Origin: Synchiropus splendidus
Lineage: Eukaryota; Chordata; Actinopteri; Syngnathiformes; Callionymidae
Length of the DNA: 64,000 nt
Direction of reading: 5' to 3'
Assembly: GCF_027744825.2 (NCBI RefSeq)
Contig: NC_071334.1
Coordinates: 55,616,937-55,680,936 of the forward strand
Below the pieces are notes generated by a model. It was not told the origin of the DNA. It saw only the letters and a list, made by a program, of their open reading frames with translations, and made no database searches. This document shows positions 62,272 through 64,000 of this stretch, in pieces (position 1 is the first letter of the stretch; each line of letters starts with the position of its first letter). The position numbers and the translations under genes are program-made.

Positions 62272-64000
62272 AAAAAAAACAGTTTTTTTGTTTTTAAATA
62301 GAACCTGAACTCCTGGATTCCAACTGAGTCCTGAATCTACAGCATGAATCAGCAACGATATCGAGTCTGACTGCTGAACATCCAAAAGAATGAGCAATAA
62401 ACAAATTTGGACTAAAGGGGGCGCCTTTGTTTTCCCCACTGGTGAGATGGGATCCATGTTTAGATTAGATTAGTCTTTATTATATTATAAAAAGGTAATG
62501 AAGTTATTTACCAAGGACAGTGCTGAAAACAGGGGACAAAAAATGATTTTTTATTCACTTTAGTTTGCTCTCAGCTTGCACTATTTCATCGATCCAGGTA
62601 TAAGCTCTGTCAATAAATAAATGGGTTTTGGTGGAAGAGGTTTAGGTGAAGACGCTGTGAGAATGATTTATAAAAAAATAAAATGGAATAAACACATTGT
62701 AATCCATAGACGTGACACTGCTCAGAAACAGTCACTCCACAGAGACTCTACTCTGAGTATCAGGCAGATGCTTGCGCTTGTCCTCGACATTCAACAGAGA
62801 TGTGATCATCGCCTAATGAAACTAATTTACACACTCACAATCTTTTCCTTCTACAAATCCACCAAGGTCCTCCCCCCCAGGAACCAGGTCCGAGAACAGA
62901 GCGACGTGAATGCCCCTAAAACATTTTGGTAACAAAGAAAACTGTTACTTTCTGTCAATCAGTATAACAAGGAGTTTTTCCACTAACATGGAATGAATAC
63001 AATGAAACGGCTCTTTTGCTCCTTGTTACTGCAGTAGAAGTTGTGAACTCCACGCAAACCAGTTTCAAATATTTAAAAAAAACATCATATAGGAGTGAAT
63101 CATAACACAACACAGAGCTGTTAGAGAAAATATAACGGCTAACAAAAACAGGAGCCAGGCTTCCTGCTCTTAGTTCCCAGAGTTCCCAGCTGCTGGCAGC
63201 AGAATACTGGGAATATCCGGAGAGGAAGGGGAAGTGACATCACAGCGCTGACCTTCCGTGCCAGGCCAGATCACCTGGAGGTGCCTTGAGGAAAACTACA
63301 GAGCATGAACAAACACTTCTGCTGGGATCAGAACGCGCCTGAAAGGTGACACATGGTGAGTAAGTTTCCACGGAGACAAAGCTGGTGACCATCAGGCCAC
63401 TCTGGCAAGCAGATGTTTGTCCAGGATCCGCTTTGTTGGGCAGATTCTTTTATGTATCAAAACACTCCAGCTCACGAGACAGAATTCTTCATTTGTCCGC
63501 TGGGATTCCATCCAATAGTCAACTAAACAAAACTGTATTGATCCTGCTGGGAAAACCCACACCACAGGTTTATTTGTATACACTCCCGACCAATGACTGA
63601 CCATACTCAAATGCTGACATGGGAATGATGATAAGGGGGGAAATAATAAAGAGCCTCATCACTCATGAGTCTCGCAGGTTGCTCCTGTTCTCCCCCAGAG
63701 CTCATGGTCTGTGGGAGGATAAGATGGCTGTGTCTCGCGGGTTACATTCTTTCAGAGCTCGAAGACACTCGTACACAAACCATCAATTTGACAAACATGT
63801 TACGACAGATTCTCACGGCCCATTGATAGATGGGAACTTGACCAGGAGAGAGCGCTACAGTCTTTACATTTTTACAGTCTGCTGGCTTTGAGTGTGAAGA
63901 ACGACGTGTTTGGAGAACGTGAGAAGAACTTGTCAGTTTCTGAATGGGCCTCGTTCGACAAACACTCTTCTCCTGTCACACCATTCACTCCCAGAGTTTC
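62272..64000. other. ambp 3' UTR and 3' flank
   Basis: The ambp 3' UTR ends just after AATAAA at 62396-62401 (GAGCAATAAACAAA). Beyond it I see no supported gene. The sequence from 63140 to 63360 is more GC-rich and ends in a donor-like ACATG|GTGAGT (63354/63355), so an untranslated exon of a downstream gene is possible, but there is nothing to pair it with inside the window. The frames in the last kilobase have no recognisable similarity. Confidence 0.5.

Noticed and set aside
63301..63360. Possible first coding exon of a downstream gene
   Set aside because: An ATG and a donor-like GTGAGT are present, but the frame meets a stop before the donor and no partner exon exists in the window.

Overview
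This is a vertebrate nuclear window, almost certainly from a ray-finned (teleost) fish. It has GT-AG introns, long non-coding spacers, CpG-rich promoters, simple-sequence repeats and decayed fish-type retroelements and DNA transposons. The proteins match vertebrate families but carry fish-like features. No bacterial, phage or CRISPR feature is present. I read six protein-coding genes, all on the + strand: fam163b, swi5, slc27a4 (FATP4), a prostaglandin-D-synthase-like lipocalin, an alpha-1-microglobulin-like lipocalin, and ambp (alpha-1-microglobulin/bikunin precursor). I assembled exons by hand, using splice sites, reading phase and remembered family sequence.

Layout. Positions 1-4700 hold no recognisable gene. 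A putative non-coding first exon and promoter of fam163b lies near 4800-5206. It is followed by about 15.8 kb of presumed intron containing LINE and SINE remnants and a nested MITE. The two coding exons of fam163b are at 20988-21080 and 22692-23129, with a long presumed 3' UTR to about 25.34 kb. A hexanucleotide array (TTTATC)n follows at 26060-26292, then about 5 kb of gene-free sequence. swi5 spans 31371-35565 in five exons and has a second copy of the same MITE, inverted, in intron 3. A CpG-rich promoter near 37.7-38.1 kb precedes slc27a4 (13 coding exons, 39735-47075, 643 aa). After a 5.7 kb spacer with retroelement and hAT-like remnants come three lipocalin-fold genes in tandem within 10 kb (52808-62271).

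The three lipocalin genes share one exon plan: a signal-peptide exon, then exons of 140/146/140, 77, 111/120/117 and 102 nt in the same phases, which points to tandem duplication. Only the last gene continues past the lipocalin domain into a furin site, a Ser-Gly site and two Kunitz domains. The middle gene is an alpha-1-microglobulin-type lipocalin that ends where the ambp linker would begin. In human, swi5 and slc27a4 are close neighbours on 9q34 and fam163b, ptgds and ambp all lie on 9q, so the window is a compact piece of that ancestral linkage group.

I did not find a wholly unprecedented system. The points most worth a second look are the alpha-1-microglobulin-only duplicate beside ambp, the altered reactive-site residues in both ambp Kunitz domains, the paired inverted pogo/Tigger-like MITEs, and the array of GATA-factor consensus motifs downstream of fam163b.
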